The notes under the pieces are model-generated. The model saw only the letters and a program-made list of their open reading frames with translations. It was not told where the DNA came from and did not search any database. Shown here piece by piece: positions 13,301 through 25,860 of a stretch of 64,000 bases of DNA (positions within the stretch are counted from its first letter, which is position 1; every line of letters starts with the position of its first letter). Position numbers and translations under genes: made by a program. The stretch lies in assembly GCA_025642075.2 (NCBI GenBank), contig JAODUO010000549.1, positions 62,001 through 126,000 on the forward strand, in the 5' to 3' direction. Source of the stretch: Ridgeia piscesae (taxonomy: Eukaryota; Annelida; Polychaeta; Sabellida; Siboglinidae).

Positions 13301-15008
13301 TGCCAGATGTGCCGTAAAAACAAAAAAGTATTTTATTTCATTAAACTTCTAATTTTTAACCTAACAATATTGCCCTGTCTTGCTATTAAATGGGTAAAAA
13401 GTACTACTTGCACCATCTGGCGACTACATTGGCTTCATACTGAAGTGAAAGCAGTGAACGATAACACATACATGTATGCAAGATCGAACTGCAGTTTGTT
13501 AAAATTCTATATTGTGTTAACACAACAATCATAAACCAGGTATATGTTGCTACTTAATCAATCTATCCTTGAGTACATTGTCCAGCTATTTATCCTGGAC
13601 AACCATTAATGTTGAGCCCTGGAACACCGTTCTTTTTTTCAGTCTCATGGGATATCAGGACACCATTTTTTAAACACTAGTGCAAACATTGGTGAATCAT
13701 TTTCATTAAAGTAAAAATGGTTAGGGAGAGCATACAAAGACTGTCTTAAATTTACATGAATTCACACAACCTATATCTGGAAGTCATCAGTTATTTACCT
13801 ACTATGTCTCATATTAAGCTACACAAACACTTGCCCTAGCACCTGCAAAAACATAGACATACTCTGGTTACCAGCTTAGCTCTCTAATGCTTAGCGTGCA
13901 AAGCCATGCAATCATGTGGTGTCCAGGCACATGGGTCCAATCAGTGAAAGGAATGGCCAAGTTCAAGAAAGCATGGCCAAAATCATAGCAGAATGAAATT
14001 ATTCAATCTTTATCAACACATAATGTAAAGTATTGTATTTTCTATGTTGGTAGATATGTATATTGTGTTTGACAATTATGATATTTTATTTGTTTTATAC
14101 TTGTGTCAGCTTTTACGGAAATATAATATCATGACTGCCATAAAGTATGAAAGTAATTAATATTACATGATTTTTTTTTATATAGATATGAATTAAAATT
14201 AGGAATATGATGATTGATGATTGCAAACAGCACGCATGCATATTTAACAAATAGATGTTAAACATTAGTCATGTTCAATTTAATTTAGGCACCATTGAGA
14301 CACTGGTCATCAGGTATAATCTGTTTTCACAATGACTTTGAGTGTGTGTCCCACGTATCAGTGACTGAACAAATTTAAATATTTACTGATAAGTACTATA
14401 TATAAATGGGAACGTGACAATGAGTGTATAGTTGTACAATTTAAATTTAGAGTTTTCTGTAATTTTTAGCAAAACATGTTATCTTTCTTTTTTTTCTGCA
14501 TGCTTTACTGTTGTTTGTGTTACATATATTTGTCCACATCCTCATTTTACTACACCCACGCCTAGTGCTAGACGATTTGATTACATATCTGTGATCACAC
14601 AACCGGCACGCCATACTCTTACATAGCCATAGTCATACCGTAGACTTGGGTCACGGACATGGCATTATATTCCAGGGTAGACACCGCATTTTTTAGGGCG
14701 GGGCACCTGTTGGTGATAGCCCGCTAGCAACATTGGTGTGCGATATCTATTAACAGATACACATTTTATAACAAAACAACGGACAGCAAATCCTTTCCGG
14801 CCGCCGTTTTAAGCTGATAGTGGGAGACTAGGTCTCGCCGGTGCTGATTCCATCTCAGGCATCTTCGACTTCTGTAGCCGAGAACGAGAGCATCGCTGTC
14901 AAGGCTTCGTTCGGTGCCAAATGACAACGTATAATGTATCTAAAAAGACCACTGTCAAGCTGAATGGTATACAACATTGAAATGCCACGTTATTCACCCT
15001 CTACTTAC
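10326..15008 (-). other. CaMKII intron 1
   Basis: A 4.7-kb AT-rich intron between two phase-matched exons, with GTAAGT donor and AG acceptor on the minus strand. No exon or clear repeat was recognised inside. A G+C-richer patch at 14640-14930, close to exon 1, could hold regulatory sequence or an alternative first exon; nothing specific supports either. Confidence 0.7.
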
Positions 15009-15073
15009 TTGCCAAGTTCTTCTTTTAATTCGTATAAGTCGATAAATTTGGCCATCGCTGCTTGGGAGGCCAT
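15009..15073 (-). CDS. CaMKII: CaMKII exon 1 (start codon exon)
   Basis: First coding exon of calcium/calmodulin-dependent protein kinase II. On the minus strand the ATG is at 15073-15071 and the donor GTAAGT begins right below 15009. The 65 nt encode MASQAAMAKFIDLYELKEEL, then G and two bases of a Lys codon. 'YELKEELGK' is the conserved entry to the kinase domain, and the split Lys codon is completed exactly by the exon at 10231-10325 to give [12 protein letters not shown]. Vertebrate CaMKII first exons have the same 65-nt length and phase, from memory. An alternative start at the second Met (codon 7) is possible, but the first Met is kept because it is the first in the frame and follows CAAA. 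A 5' UTR of unknown length lies to the right. Confidence 0.93.
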
Positions 15074-15460
15074 TTTGAAATGAAAATGATAGGGGAGTGT
15101 TGATTGATGGTTAGGTCTCGTTGGATCTCGTTGTTGTACGAGACTTACGGAAACCGCGGAGGGTGGCGGTTCGAGATGTAAACCGGAGGTGTTAATAATA
15201 TGCGCTGTGGACCGTGAAGGTAATTACCATGCAGCCAACGAAGTGTGTGCTACTCTTGTTTGTGTATTGGAGGATCAGGCATCTGGTCGCGCGTCCTTAA
15301 TTACCTGTCGGAGACAGTAGGGCTAATTGTTGTTGTTAGAAACTGAGACCGAGTCTGGGTCCCGGTGCTAACCGCTTACCTGGACTTGACTCAGGAGTCC
15401 AGGACTTGAGTACACCTGCCCCCCGTCCTTCCCCTTCTCGTTTTCGGGACTACAATGTTA
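15074..15460 (-). promoter_or_regulatory. Candidate CaMKII 5' UTR and promoter region
   Basis: About 390 bp immediately upstream of the CaMKII start on the minus strand are clearly richer in G+C and CpG than the surroundings, as is common for 5' UTR/promoter DNA. No clear TATA box or start site can be fixed. A GTAAGT on the minus strand at about 15143-15148 could be a donor of an upstream non-coding exon, but I see no matching acceptor before the ATG. Confidence 0.4.
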
Positions 15461-18215
15461 CATTACAAGGGTTTGCCGACACATATTATGTCAGAAACAA
15501 ACTCAAAGTTACGAAATTATAAACTTGAACGGACGTTCGTTGAATCGAAAGATGGACTTGTCGTGTACAATACTCAGACTGTATCAACATATATGTATGC
15601 TGCAAAAAAGTTAATTTTCGACTTTTTAAAGATAAAACTTATTACAATGAAATCTAATGCAGATCGAAAATAAGAGATATAGGGTTTATTTACATATATA
15701 ATATACATAAGTTAGTTTTGCTGCATGTACAAAGTTGCTACAATACTACCGCATTTGAAAATGTAATGATCTTGCAATCTATAGGAAGTAGGTGGCACAT
15801 GCTTTACATACATTAGTGGAAGCAACGAGGAAAGAATGTGTTTTCTATAATAATCTCAATAGACGGGTTTGGAAAACATACAATTTTATAAATGACAATT
15901 TCTGTGATTGGGATATTAAAATATAAATAAACTGTATATACTAATAAGAAATTATCAGAGTTTCCATATATCATACAACAAATTATGGTAGGCATGTCTT
16001 CACCATTATGCAGTTTTATTATTTTAAATCTTGTACCTCTCTCAAAAACAACTTAATTTTAAAAAAAAACAGCGTTTTATATGTAAAATGGTCCTTGTAG
16101 ATACAGCTTATTTAAAACATGAGTATCTTATAAAACAGTTCGTCCATTAAAACAAACATTTTGAATTCTATATGGCAACGTTTGAAAGCACACATCATAC
16201 AGTGTTATACTGTTATTACACTACTGTAATTGGTAGAATTTCTTTCATGTCCAAAACAAAATATCCAAACAGATTTGGAAAATAGCAAAAGTTGATACAG
16301 TTTTGATCAAACAATGCTGTTTTTATTCTCTGCTGAGAAAAAAAATATGCAATGAGAATAAAGTGTGTTCCAACTGTTTCTGTTAAGGTGAAGGAGCCAG
16401 TTCCTGGGTATCAGTTTTTGTCATTTACTATTACATTCTTAATGACTATAATATGTTTGTTAAAGGTTTACCTGTCCAATTTTGTTTAGTTACTCAATTA
16501 AGCTCGGAACAATGTTCACAATTTGAATGATTTTGCCTGCATCACATTTAAATTGTAATAAAAACATCCAGTTTAAAAAAAAATGATTAGCAATAATACT
16601 GAGACGAGCTAACCACAAATGCTTTGATGTTTTACTTTCCCAAATTCTAGACAAGTTACTATTTGGCCAATTCTGGACAGATGAGCAAGCACCCTGCCTT
16701 TAACTTGTATTGTATGTGCATGGCTTGTAGCCATCTAATGTTATGCATATATGAACATAGCATGCATGCTTTCAAATTATGCTTAAATCTTAGTAATCGA
16801 CTGACTAAAAGTTTGGCCCCATATGGGAAGACACTGTTGTCTTTGTCACTGAAATGGCCCATGTTTACTAGTTAATCACAAGGTGTCGCCTCTGCAACAC
16901 TAGTATGCATTGTACATTACAAGGTGGCACCACTGCTTTGCTACTAGCACAGTCATGACAACCAAATATTAATTTGCTTTGATAGTGTGTTTTTGTTAAG
17001 TACTGGTTTCCATTAATAAATACAAGACGTTTGTTTTGTGTGATGATTCTTCGTAAAATGTGACTTAATGGTATGTTTTAGAAAGTATGATCAAATGAAT
17101 CATAGTTTGTGGTGTATTCAGCAGGTGGCACCACTAGCATGTAATTCCCCTAGTGTCTGTTGAAATGTAACTCAACCCTTTGTGCCAAATGATTTTTTCA
17201 GACTATTTTGTTACAGGTGACTCATACTGTAGATGTTGACTGGAATCTGTTGTCAGATATGCGTCCACATACAGACCTTCAAGGCAAACACTATAATTAT
17301 AAAATGATATCCATTTTCTTCATTTTGACATAAAGTCAATTGTGTTTCCTCCTCTCAAAGGTTAAATGAAAACTTGTAATTTAAGTTGGTGTAGTTTTAT
17401 TATTAAATACAAATATTAGAAATTTTTAATATTGTGTCAGAAATAGTTGTCAAAGATTTATTGCACAAATGCAATATTAAATGATTTTGTTATAAAAACA
17501 CGGTATAAACATACAGCTGACGCAGTCACTCCGTGCGTAGCTAAGCATGTGGCAGGTGGTACTGTTTGGCTGAACATGGTTATATAGCATTTTTATTTTT
17601 AAAATGGATGACACTTATTGCATTTTTTAAGAAATAAATGTTTATGCCATGTCTTTTAATGTTTTTGTATATGTACATTAAATAATATCCCAACTCAACA
17701 TGTTTAAATAAACATTTCATCCTGATATTGGTAAAATTGTATCAATGCTATTTGTTGCATTTTGCCATAAAACCCTTCATGTGTTGGTGTCTTCTTGGCA
17801 GTTCCCCATCTTCCAGTTTGTATATGTATTGTCTATAAGTATTGCTTTTATTCTTGTTTCCTATATCATTGGATGTGGTGTGAAGGACCCTAATATATGC
17901 ATTCAAATCTAGTGTGATTTTCAGTATTTTCTTAATCTAATCAGAGAATGTACTTAAATTGTTATAACTCTATACAACTTTTCATGATGATAAATGCACA
18001 TTAATTATAATTAATAATAATAACTACAGAAAACTCTACAATGTGGTGTTTTTGATCGTGCACAATCATGGATCAATCATAATGCCCCATCACCCGAGGT
18101 GATACCAGGGGGTGAGTAACCTTTGGCTAACTGGTCCCCTGGATGAGTAGCTCTTTTAGACTTGTTTGACTAAACTACTTATGTTATGTCATCAGTTATG
18201 AAATTGTCTTTTAAT

Positions 18216-18218
<3 letters not shown>
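15461..18218. other. Non-coding, no gene seen
   Basis: AT-rich DNA without exons. Three related words (caaggtgtcgcc, caaggtggcacc, cagcaggtggcacc) between 16880 and 17132 look like CTCF core motifs; see findings. Confidence 0.4.

Positions 18219-18266
<48 letters not shown>
18219..18266. repeat. (TA)n microsatellite
   Basis: About 24 uninterrupted TA units. Confidence 0.97.
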
Positions 18267-18269
<3 letters not shown>

Positions 18270-21195
18270 TTTTTCATGTTTAAGAAGCATTGCAGGACTA
18301 CCAGTGAATGTGCATGAAAAAAGTTTGCAATTCGGTGATGTTTGCCAAAAACAGGGACTACCGGTAGTTATTTGTCCTGTGGAATAGTAACATATTAAAG
18401 CAACTAGTCCCCATCGACCAGTGAGCAATTTTTTATTTCGACCCCCAGACCATACGCATAATAAACAATGTCAGTTGCAACTTTCACAAAACTGAAATTG
18501 GTTTTGATTATTCAGTAATTGTACATGTGTGACTAAAATAAAATAATTAATTACTCATGGTGCACAGTTTCTATGATTGATTGATTGATGGATGGATTGA
18601 TTATGGGGCTTAACGGCTTAGCTTTTGTTAATGGGGCTTATGTCCATGGGATCTAAGTCAGGTGGGGCTTTTGCTAGGAGGGTGCTTTTTGTCAGGTAGG
18701 ACATATACATACACAGTGATGGGGTTTTTAAGCCTTGCACCATTTTGGTATGTTATCAGTTCTGTGGGGTTGACTTTGTACGTACAGGCCCTGAAGCGTG
18801 TTTCGGGCAGGTGGTGAGGTTGTTGTTGTTGCGGGGACATGCACACCTGTCAGTTTTCTGTTTTCTATTTCCATCGCCACGGTGCTGGCTCACTGCAGTG
18901 GCTTTGATATATCGTCCTGTTTCCCACGCTGAGTGGGTGCCACTCCTGACCTCGTTTCCCAACTGGCCAATTGGTAAGGTTAGAGTGTGCACGGATGCCA
19001 ATAATATTTTCGGCCCGGTGGCAAATGAGTTCAGTTAGCAATGACGAAACCGATGCTGTGTTAGAACAGATTGTGACTAATAGTCATACACCAGCTGAAC
19101 ATGTGTAGAACTTTGGCGAGGGTAGGCAGTTTGGAATCTTTGGGTGAAAGTACTGAGAAGTAACATACAGTTTTAGCCCATGTTATTAATATCACATTTA
19201 ACCATTGATTTTATACACTGACTTTGGATAATTGTAAATGCATCCCCTCCCAGATGATAATGTCCACTGAGTCAGTTGTTTGGATCATTGGTCTGTCATC
19301 TACCAAATGGTGACATATTCAGAAAACATTGTATGGTTTGTTAATGTACTTGTTTCTATAGTATAGTATATCTGGCAAAGTTGGCAGTCTTCCAAGTAGG
19401 TGGGATGGACATGGAGTGACCTCAGGGGGTGGGGGGGGGTGAATGGACTGGATATGTGTTGGAGATTGGTAAATTCACACTGTTTAGAATTATGCCAACA
19501 ATATGTATTGACAAAATAGCGGTCAGTGTTTTGTGCTAACTGCTAAGGATTGGATGGTGGGGCATCGGTCCAGTCAGTCATCAGACTCTTGATAGAACAC
19601 AGTTTCAAGTTATTTTTTCATTTTGCAATACTTTGAACACTCAGTTGAATAAACGAGTACCTGCTTGTAGACACTTGTGGAAAAATGTGTTATGTGAGCA
19701 TGCATAATTGCATGTAAGTGGGCATGCATAGAAACCAATAATCTTTGTTCAGTAATTGCAGCATGAGGGAAATTCACTGATTGCTTCCCAAAGAAGTTGT
19801 ATTAGTGTTTGATTGAATGGTATGATAGGGAGTTAACTGTAACATGCTTTTAAGAATTTAACAGAAACTGAAAGTGGATATGCTTGGTGCCACGCAACAT
19901 TCTGCATGTACGCCTGATTAGCTAATTTTTTATCATGTTGTGATCTCAGTGTACCTGGAGTGGAGTGTCCTGGACATGTGTAAGTCTGATTGTGTCACAA
20001 ACAGAGGAGTTGTGTTTTGGGGTCAGATATGTAGCGATAGTGCTGCGATACATCATTTTTGGTGGACTTCCAAAACTGTCTCGGCTAGTTGGTACGTCCT
20101 TTATATCAGAAATAGTTTGACTACCTTGCAACATGAAAACATACATGGTCTACCTTCTGAATGTGGGTTCTAAGAAACCCCCCCCAGAGTCATTGAAGTT
20201 ACTCTGCACTTGCCAAGTGCATATTTAATCACAGCCATTAGTCTTAATAATGATGGTAGTAGATGGCTGAAAAGGTATATACGTACGAGCTGACACTCAA
20301 AAGAAATTGAGATTCACACTGATTTAGTATCAATGTGTCTAACATTCAGTCATTGGGGATCATTCCATGTTGAGTGCGCAGTAATAAATGTAACCATTGT
20401 TCGGGTGCAAGATTTTAACGATGTTGCCGAATTGTTTTTAATTGTTAATATGCATGGATTACAACCGGTGTGGAACAATTGCTCGTGAGACCTTCGCAAT
20501 GGTTGAGTGATTGCACTGATTGAGCAGGCCATGGACTGTATGGTGAGCCGCAGTGGCTTAGGTGAACTTGTGTGCCTGTGTTCGTAGTTGACCCAGCTCT
20601 CTGAGTTACGTGGGTTGTGACGTCGGCCGTTGTCGTACACTTGGCTCAGCCAGATTGCCTCACTACCTCGATGAGAAAATCCCCTGGCAAGCTGTTGTCA
20701 GTTGGCACCAGCGATTGCAAGAACTCAGGTGGGTCGAGTTGTACGTGCGCCGGCGTGGTGTGTCGTTTATGTTTTCCTCTGTATTGGTGTTGGCTTTGGG
20801 TGTCGGTAAACGCGGTTTAGGCTGTGTGGAAAAGTGGGTTGTAAAAAAGTTAGCCTAGAATCTTTGTTGCTGGGATAAAGCTAAGTCGTTGACTATGACA
20901 GAGGAGTTGGTTCTCACAGTAATGTCTGGCTGAAACTGACCACATATCTGGGGGCATCAGTGGATCTTGAGTTGGTGCCCTTCACCAGTCTGGCACTACC
21001 ACTACGTTAATAGCAGTGTTAGGTAACGTCACCTAATGTGGAGTAATCACGCTGCTGGCCATGTTGAATCTGTCATTGTATCATAGCATTCTTATTGGTA
21101 GTTTTGTGTGTGGATAATATGAAGTATTCTTACTAAAAAATTTAGGTCAATACAGTTATGTAATAGCCCACTTGATTGTGTGTTGGGTCACTGTC
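18267..21195. other. Non-coding with two G+C-richer patches
   Basis: Mostly AT-rich. Patches at 18780-19040 and 20500-20860 are richer in G+C and keep frames open for 80-97 codons, but the peptides match no family I know. The second patch has a possible donor (AACTCAG then GTGGGT) at about 20727. Either could be a non-coding first exon of a plus-strand gene. This is weak. Confidence 0.3.
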
Positions 21196-21501
21196 ACAGT
21201 GTAATAGTACATGTATGGGACAGTGTAATAGTACGTGTATGGGACAGTGTAATAGTACATGTATGGGACAGTGTAATAGTACATGTATGGGACAGTGTAA
21301 TAGTACATGTATGGGACAGTGTAATAGTACATGTATGGGACAGTGTAATAGTACATGTATGGGACAGTGTAATAGTACATGTATGGGACAGTGTAATAGT
21401 ACATGTATGGGACAGTGTAATAGTACATGTATGGGACAGTGTAATAGTACATGTATGGGACAGTGTAATAGTACATGTATGGGACAGTGTAATAGTACAC
21501 A
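21196..21501. repeat. 24-bp minisatellite, about 12.7 copies
   Basis: Head-to-tail copies of CAGTGTAATAGTACATGTAT plus GGGA. Copies are nearly perfect; one carries GTACGTG. The period is a multiple of three, so several frames on both strands stay open and give artificial repeat peptides. Confidence 0.97.
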
Positions 21502-21737
21502 TAATAGTACTTATTTTATGTACTGTAAGCATTAGTTCACTGTGCAGGACTTGCTTGGAGTGGTATGTTGATGTCATTGCACAGCAACTTTTAAGTGTTA
21601 GCTTTTTATATTTTACTACTTTATATTGCAAAGATCAGATCTGTCAAGTAATATGACAACAAGCAACAAACACTAAATTACATATAGACAAGGACACTGT
21701 AGTCATAATTATTTTCATAATAGTTTTCTAATTGTAC

Positions 21738-21803
21738 ACATGCACACACGCACACGTACATGAGCATGCACACGCACACATACATGCACACATGCATGCA
21801 TGT

Positions 21804-21846
<43 letters not shown>

Positions 21847-21852
21847 CACACA
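21738..21852. repeat. Compound CACA/CATG/GCAC microsatellite
   Basis: Imperfect CA- and CATG-rich sequence passing into a pure (CGCA)n run at about 21805-21845. Confidence 0.9.
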
Positions 21853-21953
21853 ATAGTAAAAGAATATGAGTTTTGCAAAATAAAAAATTGAGTTGGCATT
21901 AATTGTTGCTATTCTGTGAGATTTAACCTCCGTTGTGGTATAACTATTATTGC

Positions 21954-22022
21954 AGTAGGTCTACCCCATAGAGCTTGGACTGGGCCTTTGCCCAGTTCAA
22001 GCTCTATTGGGGTAGACCTACT
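21954..22022. repeat. Long near-perfect hairpin (69 bp)
   Basis: Left arm 21954-21985 starts AGTAGGTCTACCCC. Right arm 21990-22022 ends GGGGTAGACCTACT. The arms pair over 32 bp with one C-to-T difference (a G:U pair in RNA) and one bulged T; the loop is CTTT. Size and pairing fit either a small palindromic or foldback element or a hairpin RNA precursor. The four-base loop is short for a microRNA precursor. Confidence 0.9.
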
Positions 22023-22149
22023 AGTTTACACATCCTTTGTAAGAGACCTTTCATTTGAACACCAACTCTGTGTTTATGCGGAGCTTTCACCATGCTGTAA
22101 TTGATGAGTGAAGTATTCATACACAAGCATATTAATCTTAGTAAATGTT

Positions 22150-22312
22150 ATTTATTACCATATACAGCTGTACAGTGTATTCATGTGTGCAGTGGAGTAA
22201 ACTGAGGCAATGTAGACATAACAAAATATCAAAAGTGTAAAACGGCAACACAGGGATTCAAACCAACATTATGAGAGTGCAATATCTTCCCAGCAGGCAA
22301 GTGATGGCAATA
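22150..22312 (-). mobile_element. Decayed SINE fragment
   Basis: On the minus strand, a B-box-like GGTTTGAATCCCTGTG is followed by sequence similar in order to the intact SINE at 22829-23156 (counterparts of its 'attgctccagttcactcagctg' segment). It is much more diverged and lacks a clear 3' tail. Probably an old copy of the same or a sister family. Confidence 0.5.
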
Positions 22313-22828
22313 ATAGTTTTCATGAATGTTAACAATTCTTGCTTACTGTGTCGCTGCATATTCAAATTATTTGTGTTTTCCCATATTTTCACAACATGGG
22401 GCAGATTTCCCACCTGCTCCATTGAATAATAATTGGCTGACCTGCAACAATGTGGTATGCTTGCTTATATCAAAATCATAATTTTGCATGTCGTCTCCAT
22501 CAAATATTGCTATTATCAATAATGCTGATAATGGTTACATGTGAATTCGATTGCTGTTGTGGCAAGACATATCCAAGATGAAACATTCCCGTGTATGGAT
22601 GCCAGTTTAAAACTTTGTCATGTTTTTGTCATAAAAAGACAATCTTTGGTGGTCAAAATGTCAACAATACATATGGCCAGGTGTCCAGGGGCTCTACACA
22701 TTCAGATCCATTTTCTGATGGCTTATGAAGATGTTGCTAGGCAACAGTTCTTGTTGTGGATAGTCAGTTGTTGTCACGTGATAAATGAAAATTTTTGAGA
22801 GAACTTACAGTTGATAAGCTCAACTAAA

Positions 22829-23156
22829 ACGGCAAGTTCTTATATAGTGCAGTATCCAGTCCTCAGGACCATTCAAAGCGCTTTACACTTTACTTCCCTG
22901 ACAGACCTGTTCACTCAGACACCATCTGGGCTTCTCTGGGAAGCATCCAGCCATATGCTACAATTTATGCACGAAGGCTGCTCGTACACATATCCACCAC
23001 TGCCTCTAGCCAGGTACTCATTCATACAGCTGAGTGAACTGGAGCAATGTAGAGTGAAAAAACTTGCCCAATGTTTTAACACCACAGCACAGGATTCGAA
23101 CCCGGGTTCTCGTAGTCGAGAGTCTGAAGCTCTACCCCTGAGCCATTGTGCTCTAT
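22829..23156 (-). mobile_element. tRNA-derived SINE, minus-strand copy
   Basis: Read on the minus strand, a tRNA-like head (A box GGCTCAGGGGTAGAGC, B box GGGTTCGAATCC) is followed by a body of about 200 bp and the tail AAAGCGCTTTGAA...CTATATAAGAACTTGCC. The copy at 36021-36348 is collinear with it over the full length at high identity, which proves a dispersed family. The anticodon-arm region reads CTCTCGACTACGAG. It is a pol III retroposon that would need LINE machinery in trans to move. Confidence 0.9.
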
Positions 23157-25732
23157 GAACTAGCCAAGAAGGGTCTGGCAATGAGGTTATCAAGAGTCTG
23201 CATGCCAAGACAGACAGAGAGTCATATCTGCAGCACTGGTGTTGTCCGATTGAATATGTTCTAGCTACCTTTTTGCTGGCCTGGATAATCCTGTATGCTT
23301 GATTAGCAGAGTAATCTTGTGCACACACTTGGCACGTAACTCCACTGCTTGCGCAATTGTGTGTCTAATACACCTGCTTGTAAATATGTGTGCATTGGTT
23401 TCTTATGAGCATTACCTTGAATGGGAGTATGGGACATCTGAATAATCGCATAGCATGATTTAATAAGCCCTGGTAGCAGTAAAGCTTGGATTAACATGGA
23501 TTAGTAGATATGCTGTATTGTTAGTTATGATTAAGCTGTGATTCAGTCTGATGGGTATAGGTAAGGTACAGAAATTATCTCTGGCAGGCGAGCCAAATAA
23601 AAGCCAGTTTGTTGTTGTGTAATCGATTGTTCAGCTAAAAGTGTGATTAGAGTTTTTTATTTAGCTAAATACATCTCTGTAATGCTATTTCAGTAATATA
23701 GATGTAAATCAATATTGTTTTCAAAAATACGAAATTACAGGCAAATAAGCATAAACACAGGGCTGTGTTGAAATAATAATTATCTTAGACATAACATAAA
23801 AATGTGTTAAATTCATGTGTTGAACGAATCAACATCTGTACTCTAGGATACTTCTGCCTTTTGTTGCTCGCAGGCAGCTCACTGTGGCTGTGTACAGGTA
23901 CAATGACAGGCAAATTGACTTTGTTGAAGGTGACATTATCTGCCATTGAGAGTACACAGAAACAAACTTGATTGTGGCTGTTGAGTGTGTGTGCAGTGGA
24001 GCGTGCCCTGGGCAATGTGGAGTAGATTTCACCTGATTGCTTGCTGTACCTAGCTGTACCATATGATGCCGACAGCGATAGTATGATTTGCTGTTAGTTT
24101 GGATTACACGACCAAAAGAATTTTTTTTTTATCATTATACAAACAAGCCTGGGGGTCCAGTATGAACATTTATGGGTCTGGGAAATATGTATTTTCCTCA
24201 AGTTTATTTTGATGAATTGTTATGAGGACAGGGTTGATCAAAACATTATAAAATATAGTTTTAATTAACGGAAGTCAATCTCGGCTGGTTTTGTTCACGA
24301 AATAAAATACTAGCTGAACTGACCATCCTTTAAATGGCATTATATAAACACAAATGCAGAAGATGGTTTTCAAAATTATTCGTGCCCATTTTTTATAACA
24401 TAAGTGAACAATGAAATAAAAACCGTTAATATATAGAGAATTAAGAAAAATCATAATCATCTATAATGGAAATGCCATAATGCCATAACTGTCTGCGGAC
24501 TGGTCATGCTGTAAACCAGGTAGGCTGCCTAATACCAATTCTCATGTATGTTGTCACTGTCCAGTCAGTCAAAACAACCTTCATGCCACCACTACCCATA
24601 TAATGAATCAATTGTTGTTTTTGCATTACCGGTCAAAAGTGTTTGTGATTCGTTGTGATATGAGTTGGCATTGTTCATTTGGAGAGAGAGAGAGCATGCA
24701 TTCATAGATACTTATCACTATTACACTTTCAATTTATATTGCATTGGCTTGGATTATTTTTCAGGACTAATAAACCCGTACGTGGATTTTTGACATTTAT
24801 TTTTACAAGTCCTGCTATCTATTAGTGATAAGATGGTCCTAGATCCAGATCAGATGCATCAACGAGGTCCTAGAAATGGACTATGTGTCCAGGAATCACA
24901 GCAGGTTCATCCTAGAATCTCAGCCAGTGCATCCGACAACCAGAACATGTCCTAAAACGAGAACGGACAACGTAAGAACACCTGCAGCCATGGGGACTAA
25001 AACAACATGACGTTATCTGGATACAAGTACAAACATGAATGATACATTCTCAACATCAACTATAGAGTGTATTGTCGTGAACAGTATATTCCATACAGGG
25101 TGTACACCGTAGTGTGATCGTCATTAGTTTCACTGGAAATGTTGTGGGCCTTAAACCATATGGAAAAGAAAATTGTATGATCAGATTACAGGGTTTTTTA
25201 GTGCTGTGTACTTGTGCCAACGGCCCGAGGCAGTCTCCACGGCAGTTTCGTTTTCTGGTTGAGGTTTGCGTGCGTGCGTAGGCAGTGCATACATGTACGG
25301 AAGTGATATTTCTAGCCCCATTGCTATCTGGCGGAACGGCCGGCCTGTTGGCAGAGACTAGCCCGAGTTATTTATATGGCCTGTTAAGTTGGGTCTGCCA
25401 GTGCGGGACTACCTGGGAGCTGGTTGCCCTTGGTGGGAAGTCAGAGTGAATGGAGGATTGACCTAGGGGAAGGAGGGCTTGAGACACTGGCGCTACTACT
25501 CAGCGAAGGTAAATCTGCGACATGTGTTGGTTGTTTTGTTTGTAAACACTGTTGGTTGTTTCCATTGGCGTTGGATGAAACCAGTGGCTATTGTTTACTG
25601 GTTAGTGGTGCTGTTAACCCTGTGTGCTAAGGTGGGGTATGTGTACGGCTAAATGGATTTGTAGTTATTATGGAATGTAATGATGGTTAAATGGTTGGTC
25701 AAATGTGTTATTGGATGATGAGAAGACTTTCT
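23157..25732. other. Non-coding, no gene seen
   Basis: AT-rich. A G+C-richer patch at 25200-25510 ends in a possible donor (AGCGAAG then GTAAAT) and could be a non-coding exon. No recognisable protein. Confidence 0.3.
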
Positions 25733-25860
25733 TATTTAATAACGTGTGCCTACTTTTTTACTTTTTGTACCAACTAGCATATTTTAAGGCAGAAATTATT
25801 TAATAACGTGTGCCTACTTTTTTACTTTTTGTACCAACTGGCATATTTTAAGGCAGAAAT
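25733..25860. repeat. 64-bp tandem duplication
   Basis: Two adjacent copies of a 64-bp segment starting TATTTAATAACGTGTGCC. They differ only at CTAGCA/CTGGCA, so this is a recent local duplication. Confidence 0.95.

Noticed and set aside
20610..20858. G+C-rich patch as a coding exon
   Set aside because: Two overlapping frames are both open, neither peptide is recognisable, and only a donor-like site is present.
21156..21656. Long repeat-containing open frames on both strands
   Set aside because: All come from the 24-bp minisatellite, read in several frames.
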